DNA from: Candidatus Methanoperedens sp.
GTDB lineage: Archaea; Halobacteriota; Methanosarcinia; Methanosarcinales; Methanoperedenaceae
DNA length: 58,409 nucleotides
Direction of reading: 5' to 3'
NCBI GenBank assembly: GCA_012026795.1
Contig: VEPM01000026.1
Location: 1-58,409 of the forward strand
Position 1 is the stretch's first letter; each line of letters begins with the position of its first letter. The position numbers and the translations under genes were made by a program. The notes under the pieces were generated by a model that did not search any database, was not told the origin of the DNA, and saw nothing but the letters and a program-made list of their open reading frames with translations. Shown one piece after another: positions 25,600 through 35,165 of this stretch.

Positions 25600-28209
25600 A
25601 TGATTTCCAGAAAATATAAAACATCTCTTATTATTCTATTGATACTGTTGGTATCCATTGGCCAATCAGGCGCAGCTCTGCCTGAGGAGGAATGGAACAG
25701 GAGTTACAGGGGAATCAGCTATTTGCATTACGTCCAGGAGACATCGGATGGTGGTTTTATACTTGCAGGAAGTGGAGATTCTAATTTTGTCCTCTTAAAG
25801 ACGGATCGGGAAGGAAACGAACAATGGGAAAATAGCTATTCTAAGGCAGAAAAAACAATTTATTCCGATATAATGTGGACCAGTAAAAATTCCGTCCATC
25901 AAACCCTTGATAAAGGCTACCTTTTCTCAGGCACATTATATATCGGAGATTCCTGGCATGAGAACTGGATCATAAAAACAGATACCGAAGGCAGGGAAGA
26001 ATGGAGCAGGAAAATCCATGATGGCAATCCTTTCCATGAGACTTCAGACGGCGGATTCATTATTGCAGAATGGTCTGGAATAAAATTTTCGGATATCTAC
26101 CTTACTAAAACCGATTCCTATGGAAAAGAGCAATGGAGAAAAACCATTGAAAGAAGACAGTATGAGGGAAGAATAGAATCAGTCCTGGAAACATCAGATG
26201 GTGGCTACATTGCTGTCTGGAAAACTTACATCTGTTGCGATAGCTGGGATCATGACCTATCTCTTATAAAAACCGATCCGGATGGAAATAAACAATGGAA
26301 CATGACTTTCCAGGAATTCAACAGGATACAGATAATATTTACCTTCAATTCCCCTGATGGCGGTATTATTATCTGGGGGAGAAATATGCAGGATTTATGG
26401 GTGGGTAAATTCGGTACGGATGGGAAAAACCAATGGAACAGGACATATTCAGGATTTTTCAGCGTGAATATCCGGCAGGTATCAGATGGTTTTATGATAT
26501 TTGGTAGTGACAGGATATTGAAAATTGATCCTGAAGGGGATTACCAGTGGGTGAATAAATTCAATGCAAGCGAAGTCATTCCAGTTCTTATGACAGCAGA
26601 TGGTGGTTATCTCTTTTCCGGAACTAACAGACTTATAAAAATAAAAAAAATAACTCCGGCCCCACTGGTTTTATACAGACCGAAATATCCTGCCGTAAAT
26701 CAAACAATAACATTCAACGTTTCATGGAACAGTAATAATGTGACCAATATATCTTATAACTGGGATTTCGGGGATAATACCGAAGAAAGAACGATAAGCA
26801 AAATAATGGCCCATTCTTATTCATTTGAAGGTGATTACACAGTAAATTTATCGATAATGGATGGAAATACTGCGATAAGTTCAAAAAGCATAGCTGTCCA
26901 TGTGCAAAAGTCAATACCTCCGGAAGAGTTGTGGCACAGGACATTTGGAGTATCGGGTGACGATTATGAAAAAAGCGCTGTTCAGACCGCAGATAATGGG
27001 TATATCATAGCAGGTGATGCGAAAATCCAATATGGGATAGGTGTTCTGCTTGTAAAAACCGATCAGGGGGGAAATGAACAGTGGAACGTGAGCTTTGGAG
27101 GACCGGATGCCCAGAGAGGTGTGAATTCAATCCTGCAAACAAAAGATGAAGGTTATATATTTACAGGATCTAAACGTTTTTTTAATAGTTCGGGGCAATT
27201 ATTATGGCTGGTTAAGACCGACCCTGAAGGGAATATGGAATGGGAAAAAACGTTCGGGGGACCCGGATATAATGATGCGATTTCAGTGCAGGAAACAAAG
27301 GACGGCGGGTATATTGTCGCTGGAATTAAGGAATTGACCGGAGGAGGATCAATATTTGGGCTCTTGCTCATAAAAACAGACTCAAAAGGGAACGAGCAAT
27401 GGAATATTTCTTATAGGGAAGGAGGCAGCAATGAAGTGCGTTCTGTCCAGCAAACCCCTGACGGGGGTTATATCGTAGCAGGAACGAAATATATACTTCC
27501 AAATACCAATGCCTGGATTTTGAAAACAGATTTTATGGGAAATAAGCAGTGGCTTAAGACATTCGGGGGAACCGGCTGGAATTTCATAACCGAATCTGTC
27601 CAACTGGCCTCCGATGGGGGGCTTATTGTTGGTGGGAAGGCATGGCATTCAGTAGTAGAAAATACAGGGTATAATGAGATATCCAATGGCTGGGTCATGA
27701 AAACAGATAAAGAGGGAAATAAACAGTGGGAAAAGATGTTGGGACAGGGTAATGATGACAGGACAAAATCTGTATATGAGACTTATGATGGCGGTTATGT
27801 TTTTCTGGTAGAGACCCATCCCCAAATTACAGAATTTCCAGATGTAAATTTCCAGTTAATAAAAACCGACAATAATGGGAATATTCAGTGGCACAATACA
27901 TTCGGGACAATATATGATGTCCCAAATTCAATCCAGCAAACAAAAGACGGAGGCTATATCCTGTCAGGAACTAAGGATTCAACAGGACCGCAGGGCGCGG
28001 ATTTTTTCCTGCTAAAAGTCGCACCTATTGACCCGGGAAATTATTCAACTGATCAAGAAAAACCGGATATGCAAATCCCGTCAACTTCAGATTCAGATGA
28101 AAAACAAGAACCATCCCCTAACGTTGCTGGTTTAGGTATGTTGCTGGCAGCCATAAGCCTGATTACTGTGTATGTTATCCGGATGAAGAAGAAAAAATTG
28201 GACAGTTAA
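25600..28209 (+). CDS. Surface protein with two seven-repeat propeller-like domains and a PKD domain
   Basis: The 869-residue protein has an N-terminal signal peptide (ending about GQSGA), a C-terminal membrane anchor (VAGLGMLLAAISLITVYVI followed by basic residues) and, between them, 14 repeats of the form QTxDGGYIxAG...KTDxxGNxQW. Seven precede and seven follow a PKD domain at about 355-440 (YNWDFGDN, HSYSFEGDYTVNLSI). The last repeat of each set lacks its GNxQW strand, while EEEWNRSY and EELWHRTF open each set, as in propeller closure. Attachment or S-layer-associated function is inference. It is monocistronic. Part of the set is typical of large Methanosarcinales exoproteins. Confidence 0.85.
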   Translation: MISRKYKTSLIILLILLVSIGQSGAALPEEEWNRSYRGISYLHYVQETSDGGFILAGSGDSNFVLLKTDREGNEQWENSYSKAEKTIYSDIMWTSKNSVHQTLDKGYLFSGTLYIGDSWHENWIIKTDTEGREEWSRKIHDGNPFHETSDGGFIIAEWSGIKFSDIYLTKTDSYGKEQWRKTIERRQYEGRIESVLETSDGGYIAVWKTYICCDSWDHDLSLIKTDPDGNKQWNMTFQEFNRIQIIFTFNSPDGGIIIWGRNMQDLWVGKFGTDGKNQWNRTYSGFFSVNIRQVSDGFMIFGSDRILKIDPEGDYQWVNKFNASEVIPVLMTADGGYLFSGTNRLIKIKKITPAPLVLYRPKYPAVNQTITFNVSWNSNNVTNISYNWDFGDNTEERTISKIMAHSYSFEGDYTVNLSIMDGNTAISSKSIAVHVQKSIPPEELWHRTFGVSGDDYEKSAVQTADNGYIIAGDAKIQYGIGVLLVKTDQGGNEQWNVSFGGPDAQRGVNSILQTKDEGYIFTGSKRFFNSSGQLLWLVKTDPEGNMEWEKTFGGPGYNDAISVQETKDGGYIVAGIKELTGGGSIFGLLLIKTDSKGNEQWNISYREGGSNEVRSVQQTPDGGYIVAGTKYILPNTNAWILKTDFMGNKQWLKTFGGTGWNFITESVQLASDGGLIVGGKAWHSVVENTGYNEISNGWVMKTDKEGNKQWEKMLGQGNDDRTKSVYETYDGGYVFLVETHPQITEFPDVNFQLIKTDNNGNIQWHNTFGTIYDVPNSIQQTKDGGYILSGTKDSTGPQGADFFLLKVAPIDPGNYSTDQEKPDMQIPSTSDSDEKQEPSPNVAGLGMLLAAISLITVYVIRMKKKKLDS

Positions 28210-28256
28210 CTATTTATAATACTTAGAATCTTATATAAACAATAAGAGGTCGAATT

Positions 28257-28418
28257 ATGGAGTTCAATGAAAAAACAGTTGGTTACATATTGTATGCAAT
28301 AGGAATTATCGGCGGCGTGGAAGGCGCTACTGGCGCGCGTCCGGGATTAAGCCTTGTGATAAGTATTGTATCTTTGGTCGTTATCATAATCGCCAGCTAT
28401 CTATTAGCTAAAAAATAA
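28257..28418 (+). CDS. Small two-helix membrane protein
   Basis: ATG 28257 follows AGAGGTCG, a good ribosome binding site, and opens 53 residues: a charged MEFNEKT start, a first hydrophobic helix (YILYAIGIIGG), a Gly/Arg loop (GATGARPG) and a second helix (LVISIVSLVVIIIASYLL) ending in AKK. The length and pattern suggest a genuine small membrane protein. No family is recognised. T-runs at 28420-28441 could terminate the transcript. Confidence 0.55.
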   Translation: MEFNEKTVGYILYAIGIIGGVEGATGARPGLSLVISIVSLVVIIIASYLLAKK

Positions 28419-28419
28419 T

Positions 28420-28441
28420 ATTTTTAATTTTTTGTCTTTTT
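28420..28441 (+). terminator. T-rich termination region
   Basis: Two T-runs (ATTTTTAATTTTTT and CTTTTTTT) follow the small membrane protein gene. Archaeal termination occurs at such U-tracts, assisted by FttA, whose gene is in this window. Confidence 0.4.
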
Positions 28442-28456
28442 TTATGCATAGGCTAT

Positions 28457-28945
28457 CTAAGCTGATACTCTCTCAGAGTTACTTTCTTTCCCGGCTTGTT
28501 CTTTAATATTTTCAAAACTAACTAAACTTATTATCACCCCTATTCCTCCATAGTAAATATATCCCCCTAATCCAGATTCATTGATAATTGTCGATGCAGT
28601 CGCGATATCAAACCCAGCAAAAATTATAAATTCGAACATAGCCAGAGATATTCCAGAAAATAATCCAACAATTATACCAATAATCTTATTATAGTCGGTC
28701 AATTTATTTATTGTTACTAAAATGATTCCTAAAATGGCTCCTGTGAAAAATCCAACAAATATGCCAGAGATTACCCCAAAGAACATTCCAAGAAATCCTC
28801 CAGCGAATTCAGTTATAGGTCTGAGAATGCCAAAACCGGTAGCTCCAAGAAGCTGTCCATCGAGTATTCCTACCATTAGTGTCCATATGCCCGCATATTT
28901 CCAAATGACTTTATAAGATTTTATAAAATATTTAAAATTTCGCAT
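28457..28945 (-). CDS. Glycine-rich integral membrane protein
   Basis: The 162-residue protein has a basic N-terminus (MRNFKYFIKSYKVIWK) and about four or five hydrophobic segments rich in Gly and Ile, including GGFLGMFFGVISGIFVGFFTGAILG. I do not recognise a family. The Gly-zipper texture suggests tightly packed helices. It is convergent with the small membrane protein at 28257, which it does not resemble. Confidence 0.6.
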   Translation of the reverse strand: MRNFKYFIKSYKVIWKYAGIWTLMVGILDGQLLGATGFGILRPITEFAGGFLGMFFGVISGIFVGFFTGAILGIILVTINKLTDYNKIIGIIVGLFSGISLAMFEFIIFAGFDIATASTIINESGLGGYIYYGGIGVIISLVSFENIKEQAGKESNSERVSA

Positions 28946-29108
28946 ATTTCACTTTTACCGCTTTTTCATTATTCAATCTCATTATTGTTTATTGTCTTTT
29001 TTCTCTGCTTGTCTCTAATATGAACATTTTAATAAAATAATTTTTCCCATAATATGCGCCTTTTTTTCAGCATTTCAGGATTTTGTTCTGGCGTTCTATT
29101 GGCTTACA

Positions 29109-29141
29109 GGAGCATCAGGGTTCTATCGCCTTCAGTCACGG
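29109..29141. repeat. Direct repeat flanking the toxin-antitoxin module, left copy
   Basis: GGAGCATCAGGGTTCTATCG and the following 13 bases match the right copy at 29853-29885 in 26 of 33 positions, same orientation. The pair brackets the antitoxin and toxin genes. Confidence 0.5.
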
Positions 29142-29236
29142 ACGCCGGATTGGAAATTCGGGGCATCCTGTAGACTCATTGTTGCTCGATTTCAGTATTC
29201 AAATCAGGCGCTTATCTCACATTATAAAATGGGTTG

Positions 29237-29252
29237 CTATAATATATTATAG
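29237..29252 (+). promoter_or_regulatory. 16-base perfect palindrome at the antitoxin promoter
   Basis: CTATAATATATTATAG is perfectly palindromic and includes the only strong TATA-like sequence about 50 bases before the antitoxin ATG. RelB-type antitoxins repress their own promoter, so an operator is plausible. Confidence 0.45.
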
Positions 29253-29298
29253 GGCTCTATGATAACCTATAAATGTATTGAAATGAAAAGGAAGTATC

Positions 29299-29517
29299 AT
29301 GGTTACAACGATCCAAGTAAAAGAAGATGTCAAATCTATATTAACTCAAATGAAGCTCTTTGAACGGGAAACCTATAACGATGTTTTGGAGAGGCTCATT
29401 GAGGACGTTCAAGAACTCAATAAAGAAACAAAAAAAGAGATCGAATCTGCAATAAAAGAGATCAAGAGCGGTAAATACATTACACATGAAGAGCTTGCTA
29501 AAGAAATGGGATTCTGA
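29299..29517 (+). CDS. Antitoxin of a RelE-type module
   Basis: The 72-residue protein starts with a ribbon-helix-helix-like segment (MVTTIQVKEDVKSILTQMKLFERETYNDVLERLIED) and continues as a charged helix that would wrap the toxin. It overlaps the toxin start by one base. AAAAGGAAGTATC precedes the ATG. The context and size identify it as the antitoxin. Confidence 0.8.
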   Translation: MVTTIQVKEDVKSILTQMKLFERETYNDVLERLIEDVQELNKETKKEIESAIKEIKSGKYITHEELAKEMGF

Positions 29518-29774
29518 TGAAATTTCAAATAATCTGGTCAGAATCAGCAGCAAAAGAACTTAAAAAATTGGAAAGAACAGTTGCAAATCGAATTTATAAA
29601 AAAGTTTCACAACTAGGTGAAAATCCCTACCATTTTGATGTGATAAAAATGGTTGGTGATCCATATTTTCGACTCCGAGTTGGCGATTATCGCGTCATTT
29701 TTGATATACAGAATGATACGCTTCGAATTCTTGTTCTCAAAGTGGGTCATCGAAAGAATGTATATAAGAAATAA
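29517..29774 (+). CDS. RelE/ParE family toxin
   Basis: The 85-residue protein has the RelE fold pattern: FQIIWSESAAKELKKLE, then LGENPYHF, a central YFRLRVGDYRVIFDI and a terminal VLKVGHRKNVYKK. RelE toxins cleave mRNA in the ribosome. The Arg-rich centre and late HRKxVY residues of active RelE/archaeal aRelE toxins are present. It is coupled to the antitoxin gene. Confidence 0.88.
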   Translation: MKFQIIWSESAAKELKKLERTVANRIYKKVSQLGENPYHFDVIKMVGDPYFRLRVGDYRVIFDIQNDTLRILVLKVGHRKNVYKK

Positions 29775-29852
29775 TTGAATCGGCACTTTTGGAGAAATTT
29801 GCGCTTGATTTTTAATTTGAAGAAAATTATTTTAGTTTTCCATTACTTTTTG

Positions 29853-29885
29853 GGAGCATGAGAGTCCTATCGTTTGCAGTCACCG
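29853..29885. repeat. Direct repeat flanking the toxin-antitoxin module, right copy
   Basis: GGAGCATGAGAGTCCTATCG and following bases correspond to the left copy at 29109-29141 (26 of 33 identical). It lies about 80 bases after the toxin stop. Confidence 0.5.
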
Positions 29886-30057
29886 GTATACCCCGTACGA
29901 TGTACAAGGCCTGTATAAGTGCATCAACCCCCTATTAGACCCTAATTCTCCACTACATACTATTTGAAGTAAATGGCTTTGTGTTGCACACTGGGGCACC
30001 AACACGTTCCCAATAATTTAATTACATCAGCATACAATTAGAACCGGAGTGAAATTT

Positions 30058-31107
30058 ATGTTTGACAGAAAAGCGCTTTTAGAGAGATTATCGAATGCAC
30101 ATGGTGTTTCGGGATACGAAGGAAATATAAGGCAAATAATTGAAGAAGAAGTAAAGCCCTATGTTGATCAAATTTCAACTGATAAGATGGGTAACCTCAT
30201 TGCTACAAAAAAAGGAAAAAAACCTGTTGTCATGCTTGCCGCCCACATGGACGAGATCGGGCTAATGGTAAAATACGTTGACGATAAAGGCTTTGCCCGG
30301 TTCACAAAAACCGGGGGATGGTTCGACCAGACCCTTCTTAACCAGAGAATGATCATGCATACGGAGAACGGCCCTGTTTATGGCGTTCTTGGCTCCAAAC
30401 CCCCTCATGTAATAAAAGAAGAGGAAAGGAATAAAGTAATAAAAGCCGATGATATGTTTATTGATATCGGGGCAACAAGCAAGGAAGATGCAGATAAAAT
30501 AGGTGTAAAAACTGGAACTCCTGTCACTTCTGATATTGATTTCAAATCCCTGGGGAATGACTTTGTCACAGGGAAGGCGTTTGATAACAGGGCAGGCTGC
30601 GTGATGCTGATCGAGGCGCTTAGCATGATGAAAGACGTCAAAGCAACGGTCCATGCAGTGTTTACCGTCCAGGAAGAAGTAGGATTAAAAGGAGCAAGGA
30701 CATCTGCTTTCAGATTGAGTCCTGATGTGGCTCTTGCTACTGATGTAACCATAACAGGAGACCATCCGGGAATTGATAAAAAAGATTCTTCTATCGAGAT
30801 GGGAAAAGGCCCGTCTGTAACTGTAAGTGATGCTGACGGACGCGGGATAATCGTTCCTGAATCGGTGTTAGCGTGGCTAAAAGAGGCAGCCGGGGCAAAC
30901 AATATCCCGTACCAGCTTGAAGTGGGAAGCGGCGGCACTACTGATGCAACAGCGATACACCTTACAAAGGAAGGAATACCCACAGGCGTTATCAGTATGC
31001 CGACACGTTATATCCATACTCCGGTATCGGTACTGAACATGACAGACCTTGAAAAGAGCGCGGAATTGATCGCAAGGGCGGTTGAAATCGTGGATAAGTT
31101 TTTCTGA
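30058..31107 (+). CDS. M42 family metallo-aminopeptidase
   Basis: I place the start at ATG 30058, because GGAGTGA at 30046-30052 is the ribosome binding site and overlaps the upstream GTG. The protein of 349 residues has the dinuclear-metal motifs of M42/PET peptidases: AAHMDEIG, KAFDNRAG, TVQEEVGLKGA, DVTITGDHPG and a late YIHTPVS. All ligands appear intact. These tetrahedral aminopeptidases trim peptides released by proteases such as the proteasome. Older annotation calls them endoglucanase CelM. The gene stands alone. Confidence 0.93.
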   Translation: MFDRKALLERLSNAHGVSGYEGNIRQIIEEEVKPYVDQISTDKMGNLIATKKGKKPVVMLAAHMDEIGLMVKYVDDKGFARFTKTGGWFDQTLLNQRMIMHTENGPVYGVLGSKPPHVIKEEERNKVIKADDMFIDIGATSKEDADKIGVKTGTPVTSDIDFKSLGNDFVTGKAFDNRAGCVMLIEALSMMKDVKATVHAVFTVQEEVGLKGARTSAFRLSPDVALATDVTITGDHPGIDKKDSSIEMGKGPSVTVSDADGRGIIVPESVLAWLKEAAGANNIPYQLEVGSGGTTDATAIHLTKEGIPTGVISMPTRYIHTPVSVLNMTDLEKSAELIARAVEIVDKFF

Positions 31108-31198
31108 TTACGGTGTGCAGTCTAACAGAAAAAGTAATATACAACTCAAGACCGTTATACTCGATTCATAATCAATCAAATAATAGAAGGGATTTCCT

Positions 31199-32683
31199 TT
31201 ATTTAAAAATATAAAAATTCTAGATACCACCCTCAGGGATGGAGAACAGACACCCGGAGTTTCACTCACAACAGAGAACAAGCTGTTGATCGCAAGGAAG
31301 ATAGACAGTCTTGGCGTTGATATCCTGGAAGCAGGTTCTGCTATCACTTCCGAGGGTGAGCGTGCCTCGATAAAAGAAATAGCAAAAGCAGGATTAAATG
31401 CCGAGATATGCAGCTACTGCCGTATTAAGAAAGAAGATATTGATGCAGCCATTAGCTGTGATGTTGACTCAATCCACCTTGTTGTTCCTGTATCTGATCT
31501 CCATATCCAGCAGAAATTGAAAAAAGACAGGGATTCTGTCCGTGAACTGGCTGCACAAATGACAGAGTACGCAAAATCTCATGGATTAATTGTAGAATTA
31601 AGCGGGGAAGATGCATCAAGGGCAGACCTTGAATATCTTAAATCAGTTTATAATGCAGGGATCGATGCAGGAGCTGACAGGCTGTGTTTCTGCGATACTG
31701 TGGGCATCCTTCTTCCTGAAAAAACCTACGATATATTCACTGACCTGTCCCGGCTTCATGCTCCTGTAAGCATTCACTGCCACAATGATTTCGGGATGGC
31801 TACAGCCAATACTGTTAGCGCTCTCCGCGCAGGCGCAAATGAGGCACATGTTACAATAAATGGCATCGGGGAACGCGCCGGGAACACCTCGCTTGAAGAA
31901 GTGGTAATGGTTCTTTATTCACTGTATAAACACAAAACAGCGATCGATATAAAAGGTCTATACACCACTTCACGCATGGTGAGCAGGTTAAGCGGCGTCC
32001 CTGTTGCCCCCAATAAGTCAATAGTAGGTGGGAATGCATTCACCCATGAAGCAGGCATCCATGTCCACGGACTCCTGGCAAATACCGCCACATACGAACC
32101 AATAACACCTGAGCTTGTGGGGCGTGAGCGAAATATCGTACTCGGAAAACACGCAGGAAGAAGTTCAGTAGTTCTTGCATTAAAGGAGCTGGGGCTTGAA
32201 GCAAGCGAAAAACAGATCGATGATATCGTTATCCGGATGAAAGAACTTGGAGATAAAGGAAAACGGGTCACGGATGCAGATCTCCAGACAATAGCAGAGA
32301 CAGTCCTTGGAATATACCAGGAAGCAAATATCAAGCTTGAAGAACTTACGGTCGTGGCCGGAAATACTGTGATGCCTACTGCTTCTGTCAGGTTGAAAGT
32401 AAACGGGAATCATGTCGTTGAAGCAGGCGTGGGAACAGGACCTGTGGATGCCGCAATAAACGCATTAAAAAAAGCCCTTTCAGGGGTAGCGGATATCCAT
32501 CTTGATGAATACCATGTTGATGCCATCACAGGCGGAACCGATGCCCTGGTTGAAGTCTGGATAAAACTCAGCAAAGGCGGAAAAACAATAACCGCAAGAG
32601 GAGCAAGGACAGACATCATAATGGCATCAGTTGAGGCAGTTCTTGAAGGCATAAACAGACTAATACAACAGGAAAAAAAATAG
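31199..32683 (+). CDS. cimA: (R)-citramalate synthase
   Basis: The protein condenses pyruvate and acetyl-CoA for isoleucine synthesis. The conserved text LDTTLRDGEQTPGVSLT, GLNAEICSYCR, DSIHLVVPVSDLHI, SIHCHNDFGMATANT and a C-terminal LeuA-dimer domain match archaeal CimA more closely than LeuA. The catalytic N-terminus begins at about 31202, but the frame has no ATG, GTG or TTG between the stop at 31184 and TTG 31286, which would delete the active-site DTTLRDGE. TTA 31199 lies five bases after a GAAGGGAT sequence and is the likeliest, non-canonical, start. LeuA is the alternative identity. It is followed by ilvB. Confidence 0.85.
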   Translation, partial: LFKNIKILDTTLRDGEQTPGVSLTTENKLLIARKIDSLGVDILEAGSAITSEGERASIKEIAKAGLNAEICSYCRIKKEDIDAAISCDVDSIHLVVPVSDLHIQQKLKKDRDSVRELAAQMTEYAKSHGLIVELSGEDASRADLEYLKSVYNAGIDAGADRLCFCDTVGILLPEKTYDIFTDLSRLHAPVSIHCHNDFGMATANTVSALRAGANEAHVTINGIGERAGNTSLEEVVMVLYSLYKHKTAIDIKGLYTTSRMVSRLSGVPVAPNKSIVGGNAFTHEAGIHVHGLLANTATYEPITPELVGRERNIVLGKHAGRSSVVLALKELGLEASEKQIDDIVIRMKELGDKGKRVTDADLQTIAETVLGIYQEANIKLEELTVVAGNTVMPTASVRLKVNGNHVVEAGVGTGPVDAAINALKKALSGVADIHLDEYHVDAITGGTDALVEVWIKLSKGGKTITARGARTDIIMASVEAVLEGINRLIQQEKK

Positions 32684-32734
32684 ATCGAAAAGAAATATTT
32701 ATACAATATCAGTCAGTGTTAAAGGTTGATAAAA

Positions 32735-34414
32735 ATGACAAAACAGAAAATGTCTGGTGCACGTGCAGTAATTGAATCGCTCCACTGCGAAAATGTCGAA
32801 GTTATCTTTGGATATCCGGGAGGACAGGTTCTTCCGCTTTACGATGAGTTATACGATGCAGATGTAAGGCATATTCTTGTAAGACATGAGCAGGCTGCAG
32901 CCCATGCTGCGGATGGTTATGCAAGAGCTACCGGTAAAGCGGGTGTATGTCTTGCCACCTCAGGACCGGGGGCTACAAATCTTGTAACAGGCATTGCAAC
33001 CGCATATATGGATTCTGTTCCCATGATAGCAATTACAGGCCAGGTGCCCAGGCCGCTTATAGGTTATGACGCATTCCAGGAAGCAAACATCACAGGCATA
33101 ACTCTTCCGATCACAAAACACAATTATTTGGTCCAGGATGCAAAAGACATACCCAGGATTTTCAAGGAAGCGTTCTATATTGCCCAGACAGGCCGCCCCG
33201 GACCTGTACTGATCGATATACCCAAGGATACTCAAATAGAGGTAATAGACTTTGAATATCCGCAGGAAGTAAGATTGCGCGGGTATAAACCAACATATGC
33301 AGGAAATGAACAGCAGATAAAAAAGGCTGCGTCTTTAATCGCAAAATCTGAAAAGCCTATATTCTATGTAGGTGGAGGTATTATTTTCTCAAAGGCATCC
33401 GAGGAATTGAGAACCCTTGCTGAAACCATACTTGCTCCTGTTACCACGACCCTTATGGGAATGAGCGCTTTTCCCTCAGCTCATCCGTTGTCTGTTGGTA
33501 TGCTGGGGATGCATGGTACAAGGTATGCAAATTATGCTGTCCAGGAATCTGACCTGATAATCGCAGTTGGAGTACGCTTTGATGACAGGGTTACAGGTAA
33601 GATATCTGCATTTGCACCAAATGCAAAGATAATCCATATCGACATCGACCCGGCTGAGATAAGTAAAAATGTTCGCGTAGATATCCCTATAGTCGGGGAT
33701 GCCAGGAATGTTCTCAGGAGCCTTATTAAATATGTAAAGATTGAACAGGCAAAGACGGATGGATGGATAAAAAAGATAGGAGCGTGGAAAAAAGAATATC
33801 CCCTAACCTATAAGAAGGATAAATTGCTTCGGCCCCAGTATGTGGTCGAGCAGATAAGCGAGATATGCCCTGATGCTATAATTGTTACTGAAGTCGGACA
33901 AAACCAGATGTGGGCAGCACAATTCTTCAATTATAAGACTCCCGGGACATTCATATCGAGCGGAGGCCTTGGCACTATGGGTTACGGCTTCCCTGCGGCC
34001 ATAGGCGCAAAGGTTGGAAAACCCGATTCTACGGTTATTGATATCTCGGGTGATGGATCTTTCCAGATGAACTCGCAGGAGCTTGCAACAGTCGTCCAGG
34101 AGGACATTCCTGTTATAGTTGCGATATTGAACAATGGATTCCTTGGAATGGTCAGGCAATGGCAGGAATTGTTCTTTGACAGGCGGTATTCATCAACATG
34201 CCTTGAAAACAGCGTGGATTTCGTGAAACTTGCAGAGGCTTATGGGGCTCTTGGATTGCGTGCAACCAGGAAGAGTGAAGTGAAGGATGTTATTCAAGAA
34301 GCTGTTGCATCTAAGAGGCCAACAGTTATTGACTTTGTAGTTGAGCGGGAAGAAAATGTATCCCCGATGGTTCCAGCCGGAGCAGCCATCAATGAGATAC
34401 TGGACCTGGAGTGA
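32735..34414 (+). CDS. ilvB: Acetolactate synthase large subunit
   Basis: The 559-residue ThDP enzyme starts at ATG 32735 after AAAGGTTGAT. Catalytic Glu51 lies in [15 protein letters not shown], and the ThDP/Mg2+ motif is [12 protein letters not shown] near 439-450 with [11 protein letters not shown] after it. It forms acetolactate or acetohydroxybutyrate for valine, leucine and isoleucine. The gene follows cimA by 51 bases and is coupled to ilvN by overlap with its ribosome binding site. No ilvC follows. Confidence 0.96.
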   Translation: MTKQKMSGARAVIESLHCENVEVIFGYPGGQVLPLYDELYDADVRHILVRHEQAAAHAADGYARATGKAGVCLATSGPGATNLVTGIATAYMDSVPMIAITGQVPRPLIGYDAFQEANITGITLPITKHNYLVQDAKDIPRIFKEAFYIAQTGRPGPVLIDIPKDTQIEVIDFEYPQEVRLRGYKPTYAGNEQQIKKAASLIAKSEKPIFYVGGGIIFSKASEELRTLAETILAPVTTTLMGMSAFPSAHPLSVGMLGMHGTRYANYAVQESDLIIAVGVRFDDRVTGKISAFAPNAKIIHIDIDPAEISKNVRVDIPIVGDARNVLRSLIKYVKIEQAKTDGWIKKIGAWKKEYPLTYKKDKLLRPQYVVEQISEICPDAIIVTEVGQNQMWAAQFFNYKTPGTFISSGGLGTMGYGFPAAIGAKVGKPDSTVIDISGDGSFQMNSQELATVVQEDIPVIVAILNNGFLGMVRQWQELFFDRRYSSTCLENSVDFVKLAEAYGALGLRATRKSEVKDVIQEAVASKRPTVIDFVVEREENVSPMVPAGAAINEILDLE

Positions 34415-34419
34415 CAAGA

Positions 34420-34920
34420 ATGAAACATACGCTTGCCATACTTGTGGAAAATAAACCAGGAGTTTTAACAAGAGTCGCTGGTTTATTCTCAAGAAGAGGT
34501 TTCAATATAGAAAGCCTTGCTGTTGGTGTTACGGAAAACAAGGATATTTCGCGTATTACAATTCTTGTAAGCGGAGATGACAATGTACTTGAACAGGTTG
34601 AAAAACAGCTGAATAAGCTTATTGATGTTATCAGGGTAAGTGACATCCCGGCAGAAGAATCTGTAAACAGGGAACTTGCACTCATTAAGGTCGGTGTAGA
34701 TACAACAACCCGCGCTGAAGTAATGCAGATCGTAGATATCTTCAGGGCCAAAATTGTTGACGTGGGAATAAAATCGCTTGTTATTGAAGTAACAGGGGAT
34801 GAGAGCAAAATCAATGCCATAGAGCAATTGCTTCGACAGTTCGGGATAAAAGAAATGGTCAGGACAGGTAAGATCGCGATGAACCGCGGGGCAAAACTTG
34901 TCCAGAGTGAGAAACGGTAA
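34420..34920 (+). CDS. ilvN: Acetolactate synthase small (regulatory) subunit
   Basis: I choose ATG 34420, since GGAGTGA at 34408-34414 sits six bases upstream and covers the GTG at 34411. The 166-residue protein has the N-terminal ACT domain ([31 protein letters not shown]) and the ALS small-subunit C-terminal domain. It mediates feedback inhibition by valine in characterised enzymes. Confidence 0.95.
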   Translation: MKHTLAILVENKPGVLTRVAGLFSRRGFNIESLAVGVTENKDISRITILVSGDDNVLEQVEKQLNKLIDVIRVSDIPAEESVNRELALIKVGVDTTTRAEVMQIVDIFRAKIVDVGIKSLVIEVTGDESKINAIEQLLRQFGIKEMVRTGKIAMNRGAKLVQSEKR

Positions 34921-34960
34921 TCTCTTATAGCAAGATTATTAAATTTCCGTAATATATTAG

Positions 34961-35028
34961 CCGCAGATGAACGCTGATAAACGCAGATACGTAGCTATAA
35001 ATCCGCGTTCATCTGCGTTTATCTGCGG
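34961..35028. repeat. CCGCAGAT-AACGC inverted repeat
   Basis: The arm 34961-34988 (CCGCAGATGAACGCTGATAA...) is complementary to 35001-35028 in 24 of 28 positions around a 12-base loop. Sequences of this CCGCAGATAAACGCAGAT type recur between genes in many environmental genomes. Here it follows ilvN and could form a stable RNA hairpin. Confidence 0.75.
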
Positions 35029-35165
35029 TTTCATTTCTATTGGATATTACGGCTATTTTCGAACTCAACTATAGAACACGGATTTCACTTATGCGCAAGG
35101 ATTGGATTATCTGTGAAAATCTGTATGATTGCGTTATACACGTTCCGTTCAAACTAAATTACTGC

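Larger units (their letters stand above)
28946..29298. other. 353-base intergenic stretch upstream of the RelE module
   Basis: It holds the promoters of the leftward membrane protein and of the toxin-antitoxin pair, the first copy of a flanking repeat (29109-29141) and a 16-base palindrome over a TATA element (29237-29252). I see no gene in it. Confidence 0.5.

Noticed and set aside
31286-32683. cimA starting at TTG 31286
   Set aside because: It would remove the DTTLRDGEQ active-site segment that is encoded immediately upstream in the same frame.
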